From Micromonospora pallida (GTDB taxonomy: Bacteria > Actinomycetota > Actinomycetes > Mycobacteriales > Micromonosporaceae), in assembly GCF_900090325.1 (NCBI RefSeq), contig NZ_FMHW01000002.1, positions 620,001 through 684,000 of the forward strand: a stretch of 64,000 nucleotides of DNA. Reading direction: 5' to 3'. A model generated the notes under the pieces. That model did no database searches. It saw only the letters and a list, made by a program, of their open reading frames with translations, and was not told where the DNA came from. How positions within the stretch are numbered: position 1 is the first letter of the stretch; each line of letters opens with the position of its first letter. The position numbers and the translations under genes are program-made. Below, in pieces: positions 54,298 through 63,800 of this stretch.

Positions 54298-54768
54298 GTG
54301 GACGCGGTGCTCTGGATCGTGCTGGGTGTGGTGCTGGCGGTCGCCGAGATCTTCACGACGACGCTTTTCCTGATCATGTTCGGGGTGGGCGCGTTCGCCG
54401 CCGCCGGCGCGGCGGCGCTGGGCGCCCCGGTGGGCGTCCAGGCGATCGTCTTCGCGGCCGTCTCGGCGCTGACCGTCCTGGCGGCCCGGCCGACCATCCA
54501 GCGCCACCGCCGCTCGGCGGTGGAGAGCGGCGAGCAGCCGTTCGGGGTGGAGGCCCTGGAGGGGGCGTCCGCGCTGGTGCTGGAACGGGTCGACACCGAC
54601 GGCGGCCTGGTCAAGATCGACGGCGAGTTGTGGAGTGCCCGGTCGTACGACGCCGCCCAGGTGTTCGCGCCGGGCCAGCGGGTGCAGGTGATCCAGGTCC
54701 GGGGCGCGACCGCCCTGGTCTGGCGGGACGACATCTCCCCGGGCACGCTGCCCGGGTCGGAGGGGTGA
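54298..54768 (+). CDS. NfeD family membrane protein
   Basis: A 156-residue protein with three N-terminal helices and a C-terminal OB-fold (SALVLERVDTDGGLVKIDGELWSA, VQVIQVRGATALV). NfeD proteins pair with SPFH proteins, as here with the next gene 4 nt downstream. They are thought to organise membrane microdomains. The GTG start is inferred from the helix position. Confidence 0.88.
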   Translation: MDAVLWIVLGVVLAVAEIFTTTLFLIMFGVGAFAAAGAAALGAPVGVQAIVFAAVSALTVLAARPTIQRHRRSAVESGEQPFGVEALEGASALVLERVDTDGGLVKIDGELWSARSYDAAQVFAPGQRVQVIQVRGATALVWRDDISPGTLPGSEG

Positions 54769-54772
54769 GCGT

Positions 54773-55882
54773 ATGGAACTGGTGATCGCGGTGCTGTTCG
54801 GCGCCATGGCGCTGATCGGGGTGGTGGCGCTGGCGAAGTCGGTGCGGATCGTGCCGCAGCAGCGCCAGGACGTGGTGGAACGGCTCGGCCGCTACAAGCG
54901 CACCCTCAATCCCGGGCTGAACCTGCTGGTGCCGTTCATCGACGCGGTCCGGACCAAGGTGGACCTGCGCGAGCAGGTGGTCAGCTTCCCGCCCCAGCCG
55001 GTGATCACCTCGGACAACCTGGTCGTCTCGATCGACACGGTGCTCTACTTCAAGGTGGTCGACTCGGTCCGGGCCACCTACGAGATCTCGAACTTCCTCC
55101 AGGCGATCGAGCAGCTCACCGTCACCACCCTGCGGAACGTGATCGGCTCGCTGGACCTCGAGCGGGCGCTGACCAGCCGGGAGGAGATCAACCGACACCT
55201 GTCCGGGGTGCTGGACGAGACCACCGGCCGCTGGGGCATCAAGGTGACCCGGGTGGAGATCAAGGCGATCGAGCCGCCGCCGAGCATCCGCGACTCGATG
55301 GAGAAGCAGATGCGCGCCGAGCGGGACCGCCGGGCGGCGATCCTCAACGCCGAGGGGCACAAGCAGTCGCAGATCCTCACCGCCGAGGGTGAGAAGCAGG
55401 CGGCGGTGCTGCGGGCCGACGGTGACCGGCAGGCGCGGATTCTCCAGGCCGAGGGCCAGGCGAAGGCGATCCGTACCGTCTTCGACGCGATCCACCAGGC
55501 GAACCCGAGCCAGAAGGTGCTCGCCTACCAGTACCTCCAGGCTCTGCCGCAGATCGCCAACGGCACCGCGAACAAGGTCTGGATCGTGCCGGCCGAGCTG
55601 ACCAAGGCCCTGGAGGGGATGGGCGGCGCGCTCGGCGGGCTGAGCCAGATGGTCGGGGACGCGCCGTCGCCGCAGGCCGCGTCCGGGGCGAGCGACGTGG
55701 AGCGGGAAGCGGCGGCGGCCGCGCAGGCCGCCGCGGCCGCCGCCCGGGAGATCCACGACGAGGTACGCGTCGCCGAGGCGCAGGCCACCGGCGGCAACGG
55801 CCCGCAGGGGCTGCCCGCCCCGGAACCGGTCTCCCCGCACAGTCTGCTCCAGGACCCGGCCGACCACCGCGAACGGGGCTGA
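54773..55882 (+). CDS. SPFH/stomatin-like protein
   Basis: A 369-residue membrane-microdomain scaffold. An N-terminal helix (about 4-21) leads into the SPFH domain (RIVPQQRQDVVERLGRYKRT, VDLREQVVSFPPQPV) and a coiled coil of Ala/Glu/Gln-rich heptads (GHKQSQILTAEGEKQAAVLR). The last 70 residues are a low-complexity tail. It pairs with the upstream NfeD gene. Confidence 0.92.
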   Translation: MELVIAVLFGAMALIGVVALAKSVRIVPQQRQDVVERLGRYKRTLNPGLNLLVPFIDAVRTKVDLREQVVSFPPQPVITSDNLVVSIDTVLYFKVVDSVRATYEISNFLQAIEQLTVTTLRNVIGSLDLERALTSREEINRHLSGVLDETTGRWGIKVTRVEIKAIEPPPSIRDSMEKQMRAERDRRAAILNAEGHKQSQILTAEGEKQAAVLRADGDRQARILQAEGQAKAIRTVFDAIHQANPSQKVLAYQYLQALPQIANGTANKVWIVPAELTKALEGMGGALGGLSQMVGDAPSPQAASGASDVEREAAAAAQAAAAAAREIHDEVRVAEAQATGGNGPQGLPAPEPVSPHSLLQDPADHRERG

Positions 55883-56096
55883 CCAGGGCGAACCGGCGCT
55901 GACCCCGGGGCCGGGGGCAAAAAGCGAATATCACTCATACGGCGCTCCGGTGCCTGCCACGATCGGTACGTGAGGACCGATGGTGACCAGGTGCCGGGGC
56001 GCCGTACGCGTCCCCCGGCACCGGGCCGGGCCGCCTCGCCGATCTTCCTTCGGCCGACGGCGTCGACCGGCTCCGGAGCAGTGAGCGAGGTGACGC

Positions 56097-56879
56097 ATGA
56101 ACGATCCGACGAATCCGGTCCGTTCCCGCGCGGCCGTCCCCGGGGCGCACGATCCACTCGGACCACTCGGCTCGCGCCGTACTGGGGGCGGGTTCGGGGT
56201 GTTGCCCTTCGTCGTGGAACCCACCCCGACCGGCCCGGCCACCGACGCCACCTGGGCCTGGTCGATGCGGCGGCTCGCCCGCGCGTCGGTGTGGCTGCTC
56301 CCGGCGTACGCGATCCTCTACGGCGTGGTGGCCCTGGCCAGCGACGGCGGCGTCGGCAACGACCCGTACCCCGCCGACGGCCGGCCGCTCTACCTGGTCG
56401 GCTGGGTAGGGGCGGTCTGGATCGGCCTGCTCGCCCTGCTGGCGCTGGCCGGGCTGCTGGTCACCACCCGCAGTCGCCGCAGCGCCGCGACGGGGCTGCT
56501 GGTCAGCCTTGCCGGCACGGTGCTCATGCTGCCGTTCGCCGGCCTCGCCGAGCAGACCCCGGTCTTCGGCGCCACCGCCCGCAGCCTGGTCCTGGTCGGT
56601 GCCACCTGCTACAGCGTCGGCTGGGCGCTCACCGGCTGGGCGGTCGGCCGGTCCGGGGTGTTCAGCATCGGTGACGGTGTGCTGCTGGCAATCGCCGCGC
56701 CCCTGCTCGGCCTCGGCGGTGCCCTGGTCGGCTCGCTGCAGACCTTCGGCGCCATGTTCGCGCTGATCGCCGGGATCGGCATCGCCTACCGGGCGGGTCG
56801 GCTGGTGCCGAAGCAGATCGCCCGGGACGCCGCCGCCGCGAGTCTCGCCACCCCCACACCGCCGGCCGGCACCCGATGA
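56097..56879 (+). CDS. polytopic membrane protein of unknown function
   Basis: A 260-residue protein with a 50-residue disordered cytoplasmic start and about six membrane helices (for example SVWLLPAYAILYGVVALAS, LYLVGWVGAVWIGLLALLAL). A short basic C-terminus follows. I recognise no named family. The ATG follows AGGTGA. The next gene overlaps by 4 nt, so it may work with the penicillin-binding protein. Confidence 0.75.
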   Translation: MNDPTNPVRSRAAVPGAHDPLGPLGSRRTGGGFGVLPFVVEPTPTGPATDATWAWSMRRLARASVWLLPAYAILYGVVALASDGGVGNDPYPADGRPLYLVGWVGAVWIGLLALLALAGLLVTTRSRRSAATGLLVSLAGTVLMLPFAGLAEQTPVFGATARSLVLVGATCYSVGWALTGWAVGRSGVFSIGDGVLLAIAAPLLGLGGALVGSLQTFGAMFALIAGIGIAYRAGRLVPKQIARDAAAASLATPTPPAGTR

Positions 56880-59209
56880 CCGCGGCGCCGTCCGGACGAA
56901 CCGGACAGCAGCCACCACCGCGTACCGGATGGCCGGCCCGGCTACGGCGCGTCGCCGTGAGTTTTCTGGCAACCCTGCGGAAAGAGTGGGCGCTGCTCGC
57001 GACACCGCGTCAACCTGGGGAAATGCGCTTGCGATCGTTGCTGGACCGGCTGGTCACCGTGGTGCTCTGCGGGGTCCTCGCCGGCCTCTTCCTGGCCGCC
57101 GCCGCGTTTCCCGGCAACCTGGTGGCCGGGCTCGGCGTGAAGGCGGCCAGCGAGCTCTGGGGCGACCTGCCGGCGCAACTGCGCACCCCGACCACCGGCC
57201 AGCGCACCGCCGTCTACGCCAACGACGGTCGGACGTTGATCACCAGCTTCTACGACGTCAACCGCCGGGATGTGCCGCTGACCGAGATCGCCCCGGTGAT
57301 GCGCCAGGCGATCGTGGCCGCCGAGGACCGCCGCTTCTACTCCCACGGCGGGGTCGACCTGCGGGGCCTGGCCCGCGCCCTGGTCAGCAACGCCAGCGAG
57401 GGCACCACGCAGGGCGCGTCCACGCTGACCATGCAGTACGTGCGCAACGTGCTCAAGAGCGACCCGGAGCGCACCGCCGAGGAGCGGGAGAGCGCGACCG
57501 AGGTGAGCGTCGGCCGCAAGCTCCAGGAGATCCGGTACGCCGCCGCGCTGGAGCAGACCCTCGACAAGGACGAGATCCTCGCCCGCTACCTCAACATCGC
57601 GTACTTCGGCTCCGGGGCGTACGGCATCGCGGCGGCCAGCGAGCGGTACTTCAGCGTCACCCCGGCGGAGCTGACCCTCGACCAGGCGGCGCTGCTGGCC
57701 GGGTTGGTGCAGTCGCCGAACGAGTACAGCCCGATTGACGGCGACCTGGAGGCGGCCCTGGTCCGCCGCTCGTACGTGCTCGACTCGATGGTGGCCACCG
57801 GCGCGATCACCGCCGAGCAGGCCGACCAGGCCCGGGCCGAGGAGGTGACCCTCGATCCGACCGAGCAGCCCAACGGTTGCACCGCCATCGACGGCGGGCA
57901 CGCCGACTGGGGCTTCTTCTGCGACTACCTGCGCACCTGGTGGTTGCACCAGCCGGCCTTCGGCAGCACCGCCGACGAACGGGAGCAGGCCCTGCGCCGG
58001 GGCGGCTACACCATCGTCACCTCGCTGGACCCGGAGGTGCAGGCGAGCGCGCTGCGGCAGTCGCTGGCGGTCTTCGACCGGGACGAGCCCCGGGCGCTGC
58101 CGATCGCGGCCGTCGAGCCGGGCACCGGCCGGGTGCTGGCGATGGCGGTCAACCGGAACTACAGCCTGGACGCCAACCCGGACGGGCAGGACAACCGGCC
58201 GAACACGGTCAACCAGCTGGTGGCCGGCGGCGGGGCGATCGACGGCTACCAGGCCGGATCGACGTTCAAGCTGTTCACCATGCTGGCCGCCCTGGAGTCG
58301 GGGCTGCCCCTGGCCACCGGCTTCGACGCGCCGACCCGGCTGGCCACCCGGCACCCCGCCGAGGGGTCGACGGCGGCGTGCGGCGACCGGTGGTGCCCGT
58401 CCAACGCCGACCCGGCCAGCATGAACGGCTACCGGACCATGTGGGACGGCTTCGGCCGCTCGGTGAACACGTACTTCGTGTGGTTGTCCGAGCGAATCGG
58501 CCCGGCGAAGGTGGTCGAGATGGCCCAGCGGCTCGGCATCACGTTCCGTTCCGACCTGGACGAGGAACTGGCCCGGACCGAGCCCACCGAGTGGGGGGCG
58601 TTCACCCTCGGCGTGTCGGCCACCACGCCGCTGGACCTCGCCAACGCGTACGCCACGGTGGCCGCCGAGGGCACGTACTGCGAGCCGTTGCCGGTGCTCT
58701 CGGTCGCCGGCCCGGACGGCGCGAAGCTGCCCGTCGGCGACCCGTCCTGCCGGCGGGTGCTCAACGCCGACGTGGCACGGGCGGCCACCGACGCGGCCCG
58801 CTGCCCGGTCGGTCAGGACCCCGCCTTCGGCCGGTGCACCGGCGGCACCGCCACCTCGGTCGACCGGATCCTCGAGGGGCGCCCGGTGGCCGGCAAGTCG
58901 GGCACCTCGGACCAGGACGCCACCAAGTCGTTCGTCGCCTACACACCGCAGGTCGCGGTGGCCGGCATCGCCGCCAACCCCGACGACCCGACCGACCGGG
59001 TGGGTATCTCGGCGCAGTCCGGCGTGGTGTCGGCGGTGGCCCGGGTCATCGCGATGGCCACCGCGGGCCGGCCGGAGGCCGACTTCACCCCGCCGAGCCG
59101 GCAGATCGCCCTCGGCAACGAGCCCGATCCCCGCTCCTCACCCCTCACCCGCCCCGACGACGACCTGGACCTCGGCAGCTGGCTGGACCGCCTCGGCATC
59201 CCCCGCTGA
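56876..59209 (+). CDS. bifunctional penicillin-binding protein (GT51 plus transpeptidase)
   Basis: A 777-residue class A PBP. A cytoplasmic basic start and a membrane anchor (about 60-82) precede the GT51 glycosyltransferase domain: AEDRRFYSHGGVD (catalytic Glu), QGASTLTMQYVRN, and ARYLNIAYFG. The transpeptidase domain has AGSTFKLF (Ser-x-x-Lys), GRSVNTY (SxN) and GKSGTSD (K-S-G-T). It polymerises and crosslinks peptidoglycan. The ATG overlaps the upstream membrane gene stop by 4 nt. Confidence 0.95.
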   Translation: MTAAPSGRTGQQPPPRTGWPARLRRVAVSFLATLRKEWALLATPRQPGEMRLRSLLDRLVTVVLCGVLAGLFLAAAAFPGNLVAGLGVKAASELWGDLPAQLRTPTTGQRTAVYANDGRTLITSFYDVNRRDVPLTEIAPVMRQAIVAAEDRRFYSHGGVDLRGLARALVSNASEGTTQGASTLTMQYVRNVLKSDPERTAEERESATEVSVGRKLQEIRYAAALEQTLDKDEILARYLNIAYFGSGAYGIAAASERYFSVTPAELTLDQAALLAGLVQSPNEYSPIDGDLEAALVRRSYVLDSMVATGAITAEQADQARAEEVTLDPTEQPNGCTAIDGGHADWGFFCDYLRTWWLHQPAFGSTADEREQALRRGGYTIVTSLDPEVQASALRQSLAVFDRDEPRALPIAAVEPGTGRVLAMAVNRNYSLDANPDGQDNRPNTVNQLVAGGGAIDGYQAGSTFKLFTMLAALESGLPLATGFDAPTRLATRHPAEGSTAACGDRWCPSNADPASMNGYRTMWDGFGRSVNTYFVWLSERIGPAKVVEMAQRLGITFRSDLDEELARTEPTEWGAFTLGVSATTPLDLANAYATVAAEGTYCEPLPVLSVAGPDGAKLPVGDPSCRRVLNADVARAATDAARCPVGQDPAFGRCTGGTATSVDRILEGRPVAGKSGTSDQDATKSFVAYTPQVAVAGIAANPDDPTDRVGISAQSGVVSAVARVIAMATAGRPEADFTPPSRQIALGNEPDPRSSPLTRPDDDLDLGSWLDRLGIPR

Positions 59210-59226
59210 CGGTGGCCCGGCGGAGC

Positions 59227-60024
59227 TCAGGCGCGGGTGATCAGGTGGGCGGCCCAGGTCGACCATGCCTGGGTTTCGCGGTCTCGGGTGGCGGGGCCCT
59301 GGTCGCCGTAGAGGTACCAGCGGATCAGGACGGACGACGTGCCGGCGTACGTCATGGTGGCGACCTCGGCGACGCCGGGCGGCTCGTGCGTGCGGACGGT
59401 GACCGACGTGTCGTCGATCTGCTCGACCACGCCGGCCAGCAGCGGTGCCGGCTCGGACGTGGCGACCTCGTCGCCGACCTTTCCGGTGCGCAGTCCGGCC
59501 GCCGCCACGGCATCCGGCGCCTCGATGGACTCCGGCACCTCGTGCTGCACGAGCAGCGTGGTCACCGGCAGGCCGGCGAAGTGGGTGAGGTAGAGCCGCA
59601 TGAGGCGCAGCGCGGCGGTCCAGCCGCCGAGGGTCTGGTCGACGTGCTCGCGCCACTCGTCGCCGTCGACAAGGAAACCGCTGGTCAGCCGGACGACGCA
59701 GGTGTCGCCGGAGCGCGCCTCGACCAGGATCTCGGTGTTCCACGTCCGGCTTCGCTCATCGATTTCCTCGGGCTCGTCGAAGACGATCCGGCGGGGCGGG
59801 TCCCAGGCGGTGATCGTCCCCTCGGAGGAGCCGTAGGAACCGTGGTGGGTGACGATCCGACCGCCCGGACCGGGCTCGACCTCGGCCGGGACGAACCAGG
59901 CCTCCAGGCCCGGGCCGGTGGCGATCAACTCCCAGACCTGCTCGGGGGTGCCCGGCATGTCGGCCTCGACGACCGCGCGGTACCGGCCGTCCTCGTCGTC
60001 GATGGACGCGCGAATGTCAGCCAA
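59227..60024 (-). CDS. SRPBCC (AHSA1-like) protein
   Basis: A 265-residue START/SRPBCC-fold protein with RYRAVVEADMPGTPEQVWELIATGPGLEAWF near the N-terminus and a second shorter beta-rich part. It is paired with the ArsR-type regulator, as is common in actinobacteria, and may bind a hydrophobic ligand. I infer a TTG start at 60024, overlapping the regulator stop by 8 nt; upstream in-frame codons run into the repeat-rich regulator gene. Confidence 0.75.
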   Translation of the reverse strand: MADIRASIDDEDGRYRAVVEADMPGTPEQVWELIATGPGLEAWFVPAEVEPGPGGRIVTHHGSYGSSEGTITAWDPPRRIVFDEPEEIDERSRTWNTEILVEARSGDTCVVRLTSGFLVDGDEWREHVDQTLGGWTAALRLMRLYLTHFAGLPVTTLLVQHEVPESIEAPDAVAAAGLRTGKVGDEVATSEPAPLLAGVVEQIDDTSVTVRTHEPPGVAEVATMTYAGTSSVLIRWYLYGDQGPATRDRETQAWSTWAAHLITRA

Positions 60025-60724
60025 CGTTCTGCTCCTTGCTCGGGCCAGCGTCCGCTGGCAGGTTCTGCTCCTTGCTCGGGCCAGCGTCCGCTGGCAGGTT
60101 CTGCTCTTCGCTCGGGCCAGCGTCCGCTGGCGCGTTCTGCGGAATCGGGTAGGCGCCGATGACCAGCCGGTGCCGTCGTCCGGTCGACCCACTCTCGACG
60201 TGGTGCCGGGCGATCACCGTGGCGACGGCTTCGGTCAGGTCGCGGACGAAGTCGGCCCGCGCCGACGGGGTGCGGAAGGTGATGTCGGCGTCGATAGTGA
60301 ACGTCTCGGCCGGCCGTCCGGTCTCCCGGGACCGGCGTAGCAGGGCACCGACCTCCTGGACGACCCGACCGGCGAGCGCGACGAGGTAGGCGGCGGAGAG
60401 CCGGTCCGGGCGGTCGCCCGGCGTCGGGCGGGCGGCGGCGGCCCCGAGCACCTCGGGCGAGACGAGGTACGCCCCGGCGGTGGCCACGAGCAGCCGTTCG
60501 GTGAGCCCACCCCAGCGCCGCTCGCCCGCGCCGGTCACCAGGCCCTGCGCCTCGAGTTGCCGGACGTGGTAGTGCACCCGCTGGCGCGGCAGGTCGAGCG
60601 TACGGGCCAGTTCGGTCGCCGACCGGGGCTCGCGCAGTTCGGCGAGGAGGCGGGACCGGACCGGATCGAGCGCCACGATCGCCGCGGCGGGGGCCGCGAT
60701 GACTTCCACAGCTTCGACGGACAT
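60017..60724 (-). CDS. ArsR-type winged-helix regulator
   Basis: A 235-residue regulator. The winged helix is at about residues 20-80 (SATELARTLDLPRQRVHYHVRQLEAQGLV). A longer C-terminal domain follows (LVALAGRVVQEVGALLRRSRE). The last 40 residues are three copies of NLPADAGPSKEQ (first copy NAPADAGPSEEQ). No ribosome site is seen, and the -10 box lies 6 nt before ATG 60724, suggesting a leaderless, autoregulated gene. It controls itself and the SRPBCC gene (inference). Confidence 0.85.
   Translation of the reverse strand: MSVEAVEVIAAPAAAIVALDPVRSRLLAELREPRSATELARTLDLPRQRVHYHVRQLEAQGLVTGAGERRWGGLTERLLVATAGAYLVSPEVLGAAAARPTPGDRPDRLSAAYLVALAGRVVQEVGALLRRSRETGRPAETFTIDADITFRTPSARADFVRDLTEAVATVIARHHVESGSTGRRHRLVIGAYPIPQNAPADAGPSEEQNLPADAGPSKEQNLPADAGPSKEQNVG
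60026..60133. repeat. three 36-bp in-frame repeats in the regulator gene
   Basis: Units at 60026, 60062 and 60098. They encode the 12-residue repeat at the C-terminus of the ArsR-type protein and lie just upstream of the overlapping SRPBCC start. Confidence 0.9.
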
Positions 60725-60730
60725 GACCCC

Positions 60731-60759
60731 ACCCTGCCCTTGACAACAAATCCTGTCAA
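60731..60759 (-). promoter_or_regulatory. promoter/operator of the ArsR-SRPBCC pair
   Basis: Leftward TTGACA (-35, 60759-60754), 17 nt, CAGGGT (-10, 60736-60731). TTGACA-GGATTTGT-TGTCAA (60759-60740) is a perfect inverted repeat of 6-bp arms that overlaps the -35 and the spacer, as expected for an autorepressor site. Confidence 0.6.
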
Positions 60760-60804
60760 TGGCAACACGAGGGAGGCCGGTGACACGGCCCCGCAGGTGG
60801 CGTG

Positions 60805-63800
60805 TCAGGGGCGAGAGAATGCCTCCGGGCCGACGAGGGCGGCAGTGAGCAGGTCGACGTACTCGGCACACCAGCGGGCCACGGTGGAGCGGTCGTACAG
60901 GTCGGTGGAGTACTCCACCACCCCGCGCAGCACCGACCCGACCGGTGAGACCACCACCCCCAGGTCGCGGCGGGCACAGGCCAGGCCCTGGTCCGTCACC
61001 TCCGTGTCGAGGCCCGGTAGGCGCAACTCCGGCACGCCCGGGTTCCAGCCGAACAGCGCGGTGCCGACCGGCGGCGGTTCCCCGGGACGCCACCGCGGGT
61101 CGACGGCGGAGTAGATCGCGGCGGCCGGGGCGGGCTGGTGGCGCAGTGCGTCCAGGAACACCCGGTCGGTGCGGGCCACCAGGTCGGCGAAGGAACCCCC
61201 CTCGGCCAGCGGCACCCGCAGCGGGACGACGCTGGTGAAGAGGCCGACGACCGGTTCGACGTCCCGGCTGTCCCGGTGCGCGTACGAGGCGGCGAGCACC
61301 ACGTCCGTCGCCCCGGTGAGCCGGCGCAACAGCAGCGCCCACCCGCTGGCCAGGACGGGCAGCACGCTGCCGGACGGCCCGGCGGCCCGGCGTACCCGCT
61401 CGGCGAGGTCGGCGGAGAGGTCGAAGGCGTACTCGTCGCCGTCGCCGCTGAGCGCCGTCGGCCGGGGCCGGTCGGTGGGCAGCGGCACGGTACGCGGCGC
61501 GCCCGTCAACTGCTCCCGCCAGTACCGCCGTACCGGCTCGGGCGTGGCGGCGGCCCGTTGCCGGCGGGCGTACCCGGTGTACCGGAGGCCGTCCGCCGAC
61601 TCCCGGGAGACGGAGCCGCCGGCCCGCAGCGCCGGGTACGCCTCCTCAAGTTCCCGCAGCAGGTGCTGGATGGACCAGCCGTCGCCGTTGAGGTGGTGGA
61701 TCACCAGCATCAGCACGTGCCGGTCGGCCGCCAGCCGGGCCAGCCGGGCGCGTAGCCACGGCCCGTCGTCGGGGAACGGCTCCCGGCCGGTCGCCACGCA
61801 CCAGGCGTCCACGTCCGCTTCGGGCATCTCCGTCACGGGCAGGTCGAGCGGCCGGTGCGGGAGGATCTCCTGCGTCAGCGTGCCGTCCCGGTCCACCAGC
61901 CGGGTGCGCAGCGCGCCGTGCCGGGAGACCAGGGCGTCCAGCGCCGCGCGCAGGGCCGGCACGGCCAGGTCGCCGGTGATGTCGACCCGGACCGGCATGT
62001 GCACGGCCGCCGGGTTCGGCGCCCGTCGCTGCCCGTGCCACATCAGTTCCTGCTGGTACGTCGCCGGCGCGCTCTCCTCGACCGGCGCGGCCCTCGTTTC
62101 GGGCGCGACCTCCCCGCGTGGCGCGACCTCCGCGTCGGGCGCGGCCGGCTCGACCGGTGCGCTACGTCCGGTCGCCGGGCTCTCCTCGACGGGGGCAGAT
62201 GGTCCGGTCGGGGTGGTCTCCCCGGTGGGGGCGGTAGTGGTCAGGGCGGTCGTCAGGGCCCGGATGCCGGGCGCCTGGAGGACCCGGTGCACGCCGACCT
62301 CGGTGCCGAGCAGTCCGGTCAGCCGGTTGGCGAGGCGGACGGCGGCCAGCGAGTGTCCACCGGCGGCGAAGAAGGGTACGTCCAGCGGCAGTCGGGACAC
62401 GCCCAGCTCGGCGCACCAGGCGTCGTGGACGAGCTGTTCGGTGCCCGGCTGCGGACGCTGGTCGCCGGCCGGCGCCTCCGGGGCAGGCAGCCGGGCCACG
62501 TCGATCTTGCCGGTGCCCCCGGTGGGCAGCACGTCCAGCAGCACCCACGCCCGGGGCACCAGGTACGGCGGGAGCCGGTCGGCCAGGGCGGCGGTCAACC
62601 GGGCCGTGCGTTCGGCCGGTGGCTCGCCGTCGTCGACCGGCACCACGTACGCGGCGAGGTACGGCTCGTCGCCCCGGTCGTGCCGGGCGACGACGGCGGC
62701 CTGCCGCACGCCGGTCAGCCCGGCGAGCACAACGGCTGCCTCACCCGGCTCGACCCGGTGGCCGGCGATCTTGACCTGGTCGTCGAGGCGGCCGAGGAAC
62801 TCCAGGTTCCCGTTGCCGCGTACCCGTACCCGGTCACCGGTGCGGTACATCCGCGCTCCCGGCACTGGCGAGTACGGGTCGGGCGGGAAGGCGGCGGCAG
62901 TCTCCGCCGGCCGACCGAGGTAGCCCCGGGCCAGCCCGTCGCCGCCCACGTACAGCTCGCCCACCGCGCCGGGCGGGACGGGCCGGCCGTCCGGGTCCAG
63001 CACGTACAGCCGATGGTCGGCGGCGGACACGCCGATGTCGACCGGGCCGGTCCCGTCGGGCGGCACCGGCCCGGCGGTGGTGACGATGGTGGCCTCGGTC
63101 GGGCCGTACGCGTTGATCACAGTGGCGGGGAAGCCGGCCGGCGGCCGGCGGCGGAGCTGGCTGCCCCCGACCACCAGGGTCCGCAGCGTGGCGGCGGGTG
63201 GCGTGGGCAGCGCGAAGACCAGCTCCGCCAGGGGCGCCGGCAGGAATGCCACGGTCACCCGGTGTTCGGCCCACCAGGCGCGCAGCGCGGCCGGGTCGGC
63301 GCGCACCGCGTCCGGTACGAGGTGGACGGTCGCCCCGGCGGCGAGCGCCGGCCAGATCTCGGCGAGGTTCGCGTCGAACCCGAGTCCGAGCCCGTGGGCG
63401 ACCACGTCCGAGCCGGTCAGCCCGAGCGCCTCCGCGTGCCAGGTGACCGACCGGACGGCCGCGCGGTGCGGCACCAGCACCCCCTTGGGGTGTCCGGTGG
63501 AGCCAGAGGTGTAGACGCACCAGGCCAGGTGCTCCGGGCCGAGGCCGGCGGTCGATGCGGGGCCGGCTGTCCGGAACGCCGGGAGGGTGTTCGACTGCGG
63601 GGTGGCCGCCGGCGACCGATCCTCGTCGGCATCCTCGTCGACCGTGAGTTCGGTGACCTCCTCGACCGTGAGCCGGGGCGGGTTCGTCGGGTGGTCGACC
63701 GCCGTCGAGGTGACCAGCAGCCGGGCGCCGCTGTCGGCGAGCAGGGCGGCCAGCCGGGCGGGCGGCAGATCGGGGTCGAGCGGCAGGAACGCCGCCCCGG

